DNA of 64,000 nt from Elymus sibiricus (taxonomy: Eukaryota; Streptophyta; Magnoliopsida; Poales; Poaceae), in NCBI GenBank assembly GCA_039707655.1, contig CM077676.1, forward strand, positions 431,311,379 to 431,375,378, given 5' to 3'. How positions within the stretch are numbered: the stretch's first letter is position 1; every line of letters begins with the position of its first letter. Shown one piece after another: positions 23,547 to 33,872 of the stretch. The translations under genes and the position numbers were made by a program. Below the pieces are notes generated by a model. The model worked only from the letters and a program-made list of their open reading frames with translations. It did not search any database and was not told the DNA's origin.

Positions 23547-23605
23547 CCCACGAGGCACTAGGGCGCGCCACCCCCCCCCCCAGGCGCGCCCTGGTGGCTC
23601 GTGGG
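23547..23605. promoter_or_regulatory. GC-rich hairpin with GGCGCGCC arms in the H LTR
   Basis: Left arm CCCACGAGGCACTAGGGCGC plus GCC and right arm GGCGCGCCCTGGTGGCTCGT plus GGG pair over about 23 bases with few mismatches, around a run of C. It ends about 33 bases before the TATA box. The same arrangement recurs in the other TGATACG-type LTRs here. Confidence 0.6.
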
Positions 23606-23638
23606 GCCCCTGGCCAGCCTCTGGCCACCATTTTCTGG

Positions 23639-23646
23639 TATATAAG
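23639..23646 (+). promoter_or_regulatory. TATA box in the H 5' LTR
   Basis: TATATAAG lies about 370 bases into the LTR, downstream of the GC-rich hairpin. Confidence 0.55.
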
Positions 23647-24798
23647 CCCATTTGCCCAAAAAAAATAGAGAGAAGACTTTTGGGACGGTGCGCTACCGTC
23701 TCGAGGCGGAACTTGGGCAGGAGCACTTTTGCTCTCCGGCGGAGCGATTCTGCCGGGGCTACTTCCCTCCGGGAGGGGGAAATCGGAGCCATCGACATCA
23801 CCAACGATCCTCTCATCGTGGGAGGACCAATCTTCATCAACATCTTCACCAGCACCATCTCATCTCAAACCCTAGTTCATCTCTTGTATTCAATCTTTGT
23901 CTCAAAACCTCAGATTGGTACCTGTGGGTTGCTAGTAGTGTTGATTACATCTTGTAGTTGATGCTAGTTGGTTTATTTGGTGGAATATTATATGTTCAGA
24001 TCTATTATGCTATTTAATACCCCTCTGATCTTGGACATGAAGATGATTTGTTAGTCACTTTTGTTCTTGAGGACATGGGAGAAGTCTTGTCATAAGTAAT
24101 CATGTGAATTTGGTGTTCGTTTGATATTTTGATGATATGTATGTTGTTGATTCTCTTAGTGGTGTCATGTGAACGTCGACTACATGACACTTCACCATCT
24201 TTGGGCCTAAGGGAATGCATTGTGGGGTAGTAATTAGATGATGGGTTGCTAGAGTGACAGAAGCTTAAACCCTTGTTTATGCGCTATTCCGTAAGGGGCT
24301 GATTTGGATCCATATGTTTAATGCTATGGTTAGAGTTATCTTAATTCTTCTTTCGTAGTTGCGGATGCTTGCGAAGGGGGGTAATCATAAGTGGGAAGTT
24401 TGTTCAAGTAAGAACAGCACCCAAGCACCGGTCCACCCACATATCAAATTATCAAAGTAGCAAACACGAATCAAACCAACATGATGAAAGTGACTAGATG
24501 AAATTCCCATGTGTCCTCGAGAACGCTTTACTTATTATAAGAGATCATTCCGGCTTGTCCTTTGCTATAAAAAGGATTGAGCCACCTTGCTGCACTCTTT
24601 GTAACTATTGCTATTTGTCACTTGTTACAAATTATCTTGCTACCAAACTACTCATTACCGATAATTTCAGTGTTTGCAGAAAATACCTTGCTGAAAACCG
24701 CTTGTCATTTCCTTCAGCTCCTCGTTGGGTTCGACACTCTTACTTATCAAAAGGACAACGATTGATCCCTATACTTGTGGGTCATCAAGACTCTTTTC

Positions 24799-24816
24799 TG
24801 GTGCCGTTTACGGGGA
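24799..24816 (+). promoter_or_regulatory. Primer binding site of element H
   Basis: TGGTGCCGTTTACGGGGA starts 12 bases after the LTR. It differs at three positions, all C/T or G/A, from TGGCGCCGTTGCCGGGGA, the complement of the plant tRNA-Asp 3' end used by Athila elements; the unmutated form is present in I3. Confidence 0.65.
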
Positions 24817-24893
24817 GTGAAGCGCCTTTGGTGAGTGGAATTTGGTAAGGAAACATTTATATTACGTACTGAAATTTACTGTCACTTGTCACT

Positions 24894-25870
24894 ATGGAAA
24901 GTAATCCTTTGAGGGGTTTGTTCGAGGTATCTTCACCTCGACCGGAAACACAAATAGTTGCTCCTCAACCTACTGCACCTACTGAAAATATTTATTGTGA
25001 GATTCCTCCTGGTATGATAGAGAAACTGCTACCTAATCCTTATGCAGGAGATGGAACGGTACATCCTGATATGCACTTGATCTATGTGGATGAAATTTGT
25101 GGATTGTTTAAGCTTGCAGGTTTATCCGGAGATGGAGTTAAGAATAAAGTATTCCCGTTATCTTTGGAGGGAAAGGCATTGACATGGTATAGGCTATGTG
25201 ATGATACCGATACATGGGACTGGAACCGATTGAAATTGGAATTCCACCAGAAATTTTATCCTATGCATTTGGTTCATTGTGATCGGAATTATATATATAA
25301 CTTTTGGCCTCATGAAGGAGAAAGCATCACTCAAGCTTGGGGGAGGCTTAAGTACATGATGTACACATGCCCCAACCATGCGCTCTCAAGAGAAATTATC
25401 TTACAGAATTTTTATGCTCGGCTTTCTCATGATAATCAAACCATGCTCGATTCTTCTTCGACTGGCTCCTTTATGAAGAAAACTATTGAATTCAGATGGG
25501 ATCTTCTGGAAAGAATTAATAGCAACTCTGAAGATTGGGAACTCGACAAAGGTAATGAGTCAGGTATAATACTTGAGTTCGATTGTGTTAAATCTTTTAT
25601 GGCTACCGATGCTTTTCACAAGTTTAGCACTAAATATGGACTTGACTCTGAGATAGTAGCCTCCTTTTGTGAATCCTTTGCTACTCATGTTGATCTCACT
25701 AAGGAGAAGTGGTTTAAATATCACCCACCTATTGAATTAAAAGAAGAACCCGTTAGTGTTAAAGAAGAAACAATTGTTTACCATGCTGATCCAGTTGTGC
25801 CTACTAATTATATTGAGAAACCACTTTTTCCTGTTAGGATTAAGAAACATGCTAAAGTTTCAACTGTGGT
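24894..25870 (+). pseudogene. gag: gag of element H, 5' part, interrupted by I1
   Basis: ATG 24894 opens 324 codons without a stop up to the I1 insertion. Residues ~75-190 form a Retrotrans_gag capsid-like domain (VFPLSLEGKALTWYRLCDD, WNRLKLEFHQKFYP, ITQAWGRLKYMMYTCPNH, ILQNFYARLS). No CCHC zinc knuckle is seen in this part. The C-terminal stretch, rich in Glu and Val (IELKEEPVSVKEETIVYHAD), leads toward the protease. The start is the first ATG after the primer site in this frame. The reading frame continues exactly in phase at 33291 when I1 and one duplication copy are left out. Gag would form the particle shell. Confidence 0.82.
25866..25870 (+). repeat. Left target-site duplication of I1 (GTGGT)
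   Basis: GTGGT is repeated exactly at 33291-33295, directly after the I1 end. Confidence 0.9.
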
Positions 25871-27509
25871 TGATACGTCTCCAACGTATCTATAATTTAT
25901 GAAGTATTCATGCCATATTTATAACAATTCTATATGGTTTTGGTATGATTTGATTAGAACTAACCCGGACTGACGCTGTTTTCAGCAGAACTACCGTGGT
26001 GTTGTTTTTTGTGCAGAAATGAAAGTTTTCCAAATGAGCTGAAACTTTTTGGAGATTTTTTACTGGACAAATAAAAAATATTGGCACCAAGACCCACTGG
26101 AGGGGGGCCACCCAGTGCCCACGAGGCACCAGGGCGCGCCACCCCCCCCCCCCAGGTGAGCCCTGGTACCTCGTGGGGCCCACGTGGCTCCGTTTCGCGT
26201 GATTCCAACGCTGAAAAATCATATATATTCAGAAACCCCCGAAAGTTAACCTAGATGAGTTTTTACGCCGCCTCAAGCCTCTGTACCTCCACGATCTCAT
26301 CTACATCCCTTTTCCGGCACCCTGCCGGAGGGGGGAAGGCATCACCGGAGGCCATCTTCATCATCCCGGTGGTCTCCATGACAAGGAGGGACTAGTTCAC
26401 CCTCGGGGCTGAGGGTTTGTACCAGTAGCTATGTGTTTGATCTCTCTCTCTCGTGTTCTTGAGATGGCACGATCTTGATGTATCGCAAGCTTTGTTGATA
26501 TAGATGAATCATATGGAGTTTTCCCCTCTTTATCTTCTTGTGATGAATTGAGTTTTCCCTTTGAAGTTTTCTTATCGGATTGAGTCTTTAAGGATTTGAG
26601 AACACTTGATGTATGTCTTGCATATGGATATCTGTGGTGACAATGGGATATTCACTTGAGTCACTTGATGTATGTTTTGGTGATCAACTTGCGGGTTCCG
26701 TGACCTTGGGGATCTATGCATAAGGGTTGGCACACGTTTTCGTCTTGACTTTCCGATAGAAACTTTGGGGCACTCTTTGAAGTTCTTTGTGTTGGTTTGA
26801 ATAGATGAATATGAGATTGTGTGATGCATATCGTATAATCAAACCCGCGGGTACTCGTGGTGACATTGGAGTGCCTAGGTGACATTAGGGTTTTGGTTGA
26901 TGTGTATCTTAAGGTGTTATTCTAGTACGAACTCTAGGGCTGTTCGTGACAATTAATGGAGATGGCTCATAAGATTGATCGGGAAGGATAACTTTGAGGT
27001 GGTTTCGTACCCTACAACAATTTCTTCGTTTGTTCTCCGCTATTTGTGACTTTGGAGTGAACTCTTTGTTGCACGTGAGGGATTTACATATGATTCAACT
27101 ATGTCAACAATGTTGAGAGATTGCACTAGTGAAAGTATGAACCCTAGGCCTTGTTTCTAAGCATTGCAATACCGTTTTTATGCCCGTTTACTATTTGCTA
27201 CCTTGCTGTTTTTATATTTTCAGATTACAAAAACCTATATCTACTATCCATACTACACTTTTATCACCATCTCTTCGCCGAACTAGTGCACCTATACAAT
27301 TTACCATTGTATTGGGTGTGTTGGGGACACAAGAGATTTCTTGTATTTGGTTGCAGGGTTGTTTGCGAGATACCATCTTCAACCTACGCCTATCACGGAT
27401 TGATAAACCTTAGGTCATCCACTTGAGGGAAAATTGCTACTGTCCTACAAAACTCTGCGCTTGGAGGCCCAACACGAGTCTACAAGAATAAGTTGTGTAG
27501 TAGACATCA
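25871..27509 (+). repeat. 5' LTR of I1, 1639 bp
   Basis: It starts TGATACGTCTCCAACGTATC and ends GTGTAGTAGACATCA. A C-run flanked by GGCGCGCC and a mutated partner arm lies at 26118-26177, and an AT-rich ATATATATTC core-promoter-like stretch near 26221-26230. Confidence 0.9.
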
Positions 27510-27519
27510 AGCTCTTTTC

Positions 27520-27537
27520 TGGTGCCATTACCGGGGA
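27520..27537 (+). promoter_or_regulatory. Primer binding site of I1
   Basis: TGGTGCCATTACCGGGGA, 10 bases after the LTR, is a three-transition variant of the tRNA-Asp-type site, which may impair priming. Confidence 0.62.
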
Positions 27538-27635
27538 GGTGAGTGCTTGAAGGTATATCTTTAGATCTTGCAATCGAATCTTTTAGTTTCTTGTTTTATC
27601 ACTAGTTTGGTTTATTAAAAGAAAACTACAAAAAA

Positions 27636-28268
27636 ATGGAATTGAGGTTGCCTCATATTTTTCGACTTTATCATGTATTTCTTGAAAATAAGGATTCCGA
27701 TAATTGTGCTCAATTGATAGAAGAAGAATTCAATGAAATGTTTGGCATAAAATCTTTGAATGATGAGCATGATTGCAATGTTGTTAATATGAATTCTTTG
27801 AATATCCATGATGCTAATGATATGCAAAACTACAAGCTTGGGGATGCTATGTTTTATGAAGATGATATTTTTACTCCCCCAAGTTTTGATGAGAAAATTT
27901 ATTATGATGATTTCATGCCTCCTATTTATGATGATTATATTGATGAAAGTGGAATTGGAGAGGTCATGAATTTATTTAGTGATGATTCCACTATTTTGAA
28001 TGAGAAGAAAATTGCTTATGTGGAGAGTAGTAAGATTTCTATGCTTATGTATCATGACAAGAATGCTTTGTGTGATGGCTATATTGTTGAATTCATTCAT
28101 GATGCTACTGAAAATTATTATGAGGGAGGAACATATGCTTGTAGGAGTTGCAATAATATCAAGTTTCCTCTCTATGTGTTGAAAGTTTTGAAACTATACT
28201 TGTTTTGCCTTCCTATGCTCATTGATTATTGTTCCCATAAACTATTTGCTCACAATCCCTATGCCTAG
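27636..28268 (+). CDS. I1 ORF of unknown function, internally deleted, 210 aa
   Basis: Starts MELRLPHIFRLYHVFLENKD and matches the first ~60 residues of the I3 protein (minus strand from 62006) closely, then jumps from MNSLNIHDAND to MQNYKLGDAMFYEDD, which in I3 lies some 300 residues later. The region lost includes the CCHC zinc knuckle seen in I3. The remaining C-terminal part is Asp/Tyr-rich (PPIYDDYIDESG) and ends with a hydrophobic stretch. It is intact as an open frame, but whether it is translated or useful is unknown. I cannot assign a function. Confidence 0.6.
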   Translation: MELRLPHIFRLYHVFLENKDSDNCAQLIEEEFNEMFGIKSLNDEHDCNVVNMNSLNIHDANDMQNYKLGDAMFYEDDIFTPPSFDEKIYYDDFMPPIYDDYIDESGIGEVMNLFSDDSTILNEKKIAYVESSKISMLMYHDKNALCDGYIVEFIHDATENYYEGGTYACRSCNNIKFPLYVLKVLKLYLFCLPMLIDYCSHKLFAHNPYA

Positions 28269-28989
28269 GAAGTGGGTTAGTCTTAAATGTGTTTGATATA
28301 TTTCTCACGATGCTCCCTTTACGTTTCAATTTTACTTCTATGTGAGCATCATTCAAAATTATCATGCCTAGCTAAAAGACTTTAAAGAAAAGCGCTTGTT
28401 GGGAGACAACCCAATAATTATACCTTCTGTTTTAGTGTGTTAACATGATTAAGCTACTGTATTAATCATGTTTTATATGTTTTCTTTCAATAATGTGCCA
28501 AGTAAAACCTTTGGGATAGTGTGGATATTTGTTGATTCAGTTATGTGCAAAAACAGAAACTTTTGCCTCCAGTGTTTAATTTCCCAGATTTTACTGCAGC
28601 GTCAAAAAATTCTGAATGTTTTATACATTATTTATATGCAAATTGTTGACGTTTTCCTAATTTTTCAGAATTTTTAGAGTTCCAGAAGTATGGTAGTTGC
28701 TCAGATCATTACAGACTGTTCTGTTTTTGACAGATTCTGTTTTCAATGCATAGTTTGCTTGTTTTAATGTTTCCATAGCTTATATTATGAGATATAAATT
28801 GTGGAAATGATATAATACAGTAGGAATTATATGTGAACTATTGTTAATCTTGTCTTGGACAGTACCTAAGTGATGGTTTATTCTTTATCATACTAACCAT
28901 TCTCACGAAGTTCCGTTAAGTTTTGTGTGATTGAAGTTTTCAAGTTTTGGGTGAGATATCGATATGAGGAGAATAAGGAGCGGCAAGAC

Positions 28990-29079
28990 CCTAAGCTTTG
29001 AGATGCCCAAGGCACCCCAAGGTAATATTCAAGGAAGACCCAAGAAACTAAGCTTTGGGATGCCCCGGAAGCCATCCCC
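28990..29079 (+). repeat. Two-hairpin AAGCTT-GGATGCC module, I1 copy 1
   Basis: CTAAGCTTTGAGATGCCCAA, GGCACCCC, a ~25-base spacer, then CTAAGCTTTGGGATGCCCCG, GCCATCCCC. Each half can fold through GGGATGCC/GGCATCCC-type pairing. Related modules are at 29725, 58888 and 59624. Confidence 0.55.
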
Positions 29080-29724
29080 TCTTTCGTCTTCAACATTATC
29101 GGTAACCTCACTTGGAGCTATATTTTTATTCGTCACATAATATGAGTTTTGCTTGGAGCGCCATTTTCTTCTGTTGATATTTTTTTTCTTCTATCAATAA
29201 TCATATTTTTTGTCTTTTAGTTCAATAAAATGCCAAGTATAGCCTTTACCATGCTTATTTTGCAAGTTCATGAGTTGCTGTTTCAAAACAGAAAGTTTGC
29301 TGCTATTGATTAAATTGCCCAGAAATGTCAGAATGTGATAAAATCTTGAAATTTTGATACAGTCAACTTTGATAAATTATTTACAGTGTGGTAAATTTTT
29401 GATAATTTTGTGAGTTATCTAAGTATGGATTCTTAATTATCCTTTACAGACTGTCCTGTTTAGGCACATTGCTGTTATGTTTGCATTGTTTGCATATGTT
29501 GGCTTGTTTAATGATTCTATTTGAGGATAGGAGTATTAAATATGAAGAGGCATTTAGTACGCAATGTTTAATTATAATTTTTGTGATTTGCTACAGTAGA
29601 AAATGTTAAGGTTTTGAGTTGATTTATACTAACTTATCTCACGAGTTCTTGTTGAGTTTTGTGTGGATGAAGTTTTTAAGATTTAGAGAAACCGTGATAT
29701 GAGAGGAATTAAGGAGACGCAAAA

Positions 29725-29815
29725 GCTCAAGCTTGGGGATGCCCAAGGCATCCCAAGTATTTATTCTAAGAAGTCTCAAGCAACTAAGCTTGGGGATGCC
29801 CCGGTAGGCATCCCA
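29725..29815 (+). repeat. Two-hairpin AAGCTT-GGATGCC module, I1 copy 2
   Basis: Same layout as copy 1, better preserved: CAAGCTTGGGGATGCCCAAG GCATCCC, spacer, then CTAAGCTTGGGGATGCCCCG and GGCATCCC. Confidence 0.58.
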
Positions 29816-31634
29816 CCTTTCTTCTTCACCAACTATCGGTCAGTTTTGGTTGAGCCTATGTTTTTGCTTCTTCACATGATATGTGCTATCCTTGGAATGT
29901 CATTTTATTTTTTTTTCTTTGCTGTTTGAATAAAATATCAAGATCTGAAACTTTTTAAATGAGAGAGAGTCCTCACATAGCTACTTAATTGTTTCATTAC
30001 TCATTGATCTTCGCTTATATATTTTGGAGTAGTTTGTCATTAATTCTCATGCTTCACTTATATCTTTTTGAGAGTTAATAATAGTAATGGTAATTTGCAC
30101 AAGATATGAATTTGGTCCCAAGATGATGAATATTTGAGAGGGATATAATAAAAACTTTCATATAGATCATTGGATATGATAAGTGTGATTCCTTGCAATG
30201 AAAATAATGAAAGAGATCATATGCTAATCTTATGGAAAGTAATGACATTACATAAAGAAAAGTATAAGTGGTAAACTTTATTGGAGGTTAACAAGCATAG
30301 CATTAGTCAATGATGCAATTCTTGAAAAAGTTAATAAGGGAAGAGAAGATTCACATGCAAATATACTATCTTGGACATCTTTTATGATTGTGAGCCCCCA
30401 TTAAGTATTTTATGTCAAAGTGTTGACGTTGGACAAGGAAGACAATGTAATGAATTATGTTTGTTCATATTCGCATAGAAGTTATATTGTTATAGATCCT
30501 CCAACATGTGGTGCTTGCCCAATATCTTTGCTAGCCAAAAATCCGCACCAAGTAGAGATACTACTTGTGCATCCAAAACCCTTAAACCCAGTTTCATGTC
30601 GTGAGTGTCCACCATATCTACCTATGGATTGAATAAGATCCTTCAAGTTAGTTTTCATCGGTGCAAAAAGCAATAAAAAATTGCCTCTAAATATGTATGA
30701 TGTTTTATTGTAAGGGAAATAAGCATTGTACGAACTTGTGATGGTAAAGAAATAAAAGCGACGGACTGCATAATAAAGGTTGCTATCACAAGGGGCAATA
30801 TAACATGACGTTCCTTTGCATTAAGGGCGTGTGCATCCAATAACAAAAAGCGCATGACAACCTCTGCTTCCCTCTGCGAAGGGCCTATCTTTTACTTTTA
30901 TGCATTTACTTTTATGTATTTATTTTTTATGCAAGAGTCAATAGTGTTCTCCTCTATTTCCTTTTTATTTTTCTCTTTTGCAATCATCATGTGGTGGGGA
31001 AAGATCTAGGCACAGATATCCAGTTGGATATGAGTGATCATGAGTTATTATTGTTGACATCACCCTTGAGGTGAATAAGTTGGGAGACGAAATCACAAGC
31101 CCCTATCTTTCTATGTGTCTGGCTGAAACTTTTGTTCCATATATATGTCGTGAGTGTTAGCAATCATAGAAGACTAAAGGATGGTTGAGTATGTGGACTT
31201 GCTAAAAAGCTCCTACATGAGACCCTTCCTAAAAATATGATGAATTGCAATTGCATTGTTGACTAGAATAGTTTGTTAGTTTCCAAGAAAGTTTATGCCT
31301 TATACTTCATTGTTGTGATGAATTGTTACTTGCTCATGAGAAGTTTTATGATAATAAATATTGCTGTTATAATAATGATCTTGCTTTGAATCATTCAAGT
31401 CCAATGTCCTTGCTATAAAAGAAAAGATTATATGATGATTATGATAGGTACCATTCCACATCAAAATTTCTGTTTTTAATTGCTACTTTATCATGATGAC
31501 TTTTATGAGAGAAAGTTGCTGTTATAATGCTAGGAAAAGTGATTGAAATTATCATTGATCAAACTTATGCACTATGCTAGCATTCACACTTCATAAATTA
31601 TTTCTTTTATCATTTACCTACTCGAGGACGAGTA

Positions 31635-31654
31635 GGAATTAAGCTCGAGGATGC
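31635..31654 (+). promoter_or_regulatory. Polypurine-type tract of I1
   Basis: GGAATTAAGCTCGAGGATGC abuts the 3' LTR. The I3 counterpart reads AATTAAGCTTGGGGATAC, the same motif as the internal modules. Confidence 0.55.
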
Positions 31655-33290
31655 TGATACGTCTCCAACGTATCTATGATTTATGAAGTATTCATGCCAT
31701 ATTTATAACAATTCTATATGGATTTGGTATGATTTGATTAGAACTAACCCGGACTGACGCTGTTTTCAGCAGAACTACCGTGGTGTTGTTTTTTGTGCAG
31801 AAATGAAAGTTTTCCAAATGAGCTAAAACTTTTTGGAGATTTTTTATTGGACAAATAAAAAATATTGGCACCAAGACCCACTGGAGGGGAGCCACCCAGT
31901 GCCCACGAGCCACCAGGGTGCGCCAACCCCCCCAGGCGCGCCATGGTACCTCGTGGGGCCCACGTGGCTCCGTTTCGCGTGATTCCAACGCTGAAAAATC
32001 ATATATATTCAGAAACCCCCGAAAGTTAACCTAGATGAGTTTTTACACTGCCGCAAGCCTCTGTACCTCCACGATCTCATCTACAGCCATTTTCCGCCAC
32101 CCTGCCGGAGGGGGGAAGGCATCACCGGAGGCCATCTTCATCATCCCGGTGGTCTCCATGACGAGGAGGGAGTAGTTCACCCTCGGGGCTGAGGGTTTGT
32201 ACCAGTAGCTATGTGTTTGATCTCTCTCTCTCTCGTGTTCTTGAGATGGCACGATCTTGATGTATCGCGAGTTTGTTGATATAGATGAATAATATGGACT
32301 TTTCCCCTCTCTATGTTCTTGTGATGAATTGAGTTTTCCCTTTGAAGTTTTCTTATCGGATTGAGTCTTTAAGGATTTGAGAGCACTTGATGTATGTCTT
32401 GCATATGGATATCTGTGGTGACAATGGGATATTCACTTGAGTCACTTGATGTATGTTTTGGTGATCAACTTGCGGGTTCCGTGACCTTGGGGATCTATGC
32501 ATAAGGGTTGGCACACATTTTCGTCTTGACTTTCCGGTAGAAACTTTGGGGCACTCTTTGAAGTTCTTTGTGTTGGTTTGAATAGATGAATATGAGATTG
32601 TGTGATGCATATCGTATAATCAAACCCATGGGTACTCGTGGTGACATTGGAGTGCCTAGGTGACATTAGGGTTTTGGTTGATGTGTATCTTAAGGTGTTA
32701 TTCTAGTATGAACTCTAGGGTTGTTCGTGACAATTAATGGGGATGGCTCATAAGATTGATCGGGAAAGATAACTTTGAGGTGGTTTCGTACCCTACAACA
32801 ATTTCTTCGTTTGTTCTCCGCTATTTGTGACTTTGGAGTGAACTCTTTGTTGCACGTGAGGGATTTACATATGATTCAACTATGTCAACAATGTTGAGAG
32901 ATTGCACTAGTGAAAGTATGAACCCTAGGCCTTGTTTCTAAGCATTGTAATACTGTTTTTATGCCCGTTTACTATTTGCTACCTTGCTGTTTTTATATTT
33001 TCAGATTACAAAAACCTATATCCACTATCCATACTACACTTTTATCACCATCTCTTCGCCGAACTAGTGCACCTATACAATTTACCATTGTATTGGGTGT
33101 GTTGGGGACACAAGAGATTTCTTGTATTTGGTTGCAGGGTTTTTTGGGAGATACCATCTTCAACCTATGCCTCCCACGGATTGATAAACCTTAGGTCATC
33201 CACTTGAGGGAAAATTGCTACTGTCCTACAAAACTCTGCGCTTGGAGGCCCAACACGACTCTACAAGAATAAGTTGTGTAGTAGACATCA
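31655..33290 (+). repeat. 3' LTR of I1, 1636 bp
   Basis: It aligns end to end with the 5' LTR with scattered, mainly transition, differences and small indels around the C-run. It ends GTAGTAGACATCA, followed by the GTGGT duplication. Confidence 0.9.
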
Positions 33291-33872
33291 GTGGTTAAGA
33301 AAAGTAATATTAGAGCACCTAGACCCACCGAACAAATTAAAGTTGAACCTAATATTGCTATGGTTAAAGATCTCTTGGTCGATAATATAGATGGGCATGT
33401 TATTTACTTCAGTAATGAAGCAGCTAGAATTGCTAAACCAGATCCTAAAGATAAAAACAGACCTGTAGTAGGCATGCATGTTGTCTCTGTTAAAATAGGA
33501 GATCATTGTTATCATGGCTTATGTGATTTGGGTGCTAGTGTGAGTGCTATTCCATTTACCTTATACCAAGAAATTATGAATGATATTGCACCTGTTGTAA
33601 TAGAGGACATTGATGTTACTATTAAGCTTGCAAACAGAGATACCATTACACCGCTTGGGATCGTTAGAGATGTTGAAGTCTTGTGTGGAAAAATAAAATA
33701 CCCTACTGATTTTCTAGTCCTCGGTTCTCCACAAGATGATTTTTGTCCCATTATATTTGGTAGACCTTTCTTGAACACTGTTAATGCCAAGATTGATTGC
33801 GCTAAAGAAACTGTTAGTGTTGATTTGGTGGTACATCTCATGAGTTTAATTTCTCCAAGTTTCGTAGACAAC
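33291..33872 (+). pseudogene. Element H: gag end and aspartic protease, interrupted by I2
   Basis: It continues the gag frame after I1. VKKSNIRAPRPTEQIKVEPN leads to a retropepsin-like domain with the active-site block CDLGASVSAIPF (Asp at 33525-33527), then IIFGRPFLNTVNAKID, the conserved region near the end of the fold. DLGAS in place of DTGA is usual in Athila. No stop is present up to the I2 border. The product would process Gag-Pol. Confidence 0.8.
33868..33872 (+). repeat. Left target-site duplication of I2 (ACAAC)
   Basis: ACAAC recurs exactly at 53047-53051. Confidence 0.9.

Larger units (their letters stand above)
23269..24787 (+). repeat. 5' LTR of element H, 1519 bp
   Basis: It starts TGATACGTCCATTTTGCATC and ends CTTGTGGGTCATCA directly before the primer-site region. 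It contains a long GC-rich inverted repeat (23547-23605) and a TATA box at 23639-23646. The sequence just before it is GTACT, the expected left half of a 5-bp duplication. Confidence 0.85.
28269..31634 (+). other. I1 non-coding interior
   Basis: About 3.4 kb with no coding similarity. It starts with a conserved hairpin (GCGCTTGTTGGGAGACAACC at 28391) and carries two copies of a ~90-base module with AAGCTTGGGGATGCCC motifs (28990-29079 and 29725-29815). The I3 interior matches it in reverse, so these sequences are conserved in a non-coding context. Confidence 0.65.
25871..33290 (+). mobile_element. I1: non-autonomous TGATACG-type LTR retrotransposon, 7420 bp
   Basis: Two LTRs (25871-27509 and 31655-33290) look very similar by eye, flank a 4145-bp interior, and are bordered by the exact duplication GTGGT. 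A primer site follows the first LTR. The interior has one ORF of unknown function (27636-28268) and no polymerase, protease or integrase. I3 is a longer relative from the same family; I1 lacks about 0.9 kb of its interior. High LTR similarity implies a recent insertion. Confidence 0.88.

Noticed and set aside
26572..26885. Short ORFs recurring in all four I1/I3 LTRs (also at 32353, 56037, 56093, 62758, 62814)
   Set aside because: They recur because the LTRs are copies of one another. They run antisense to the element, overlap in two frames and show no domain.
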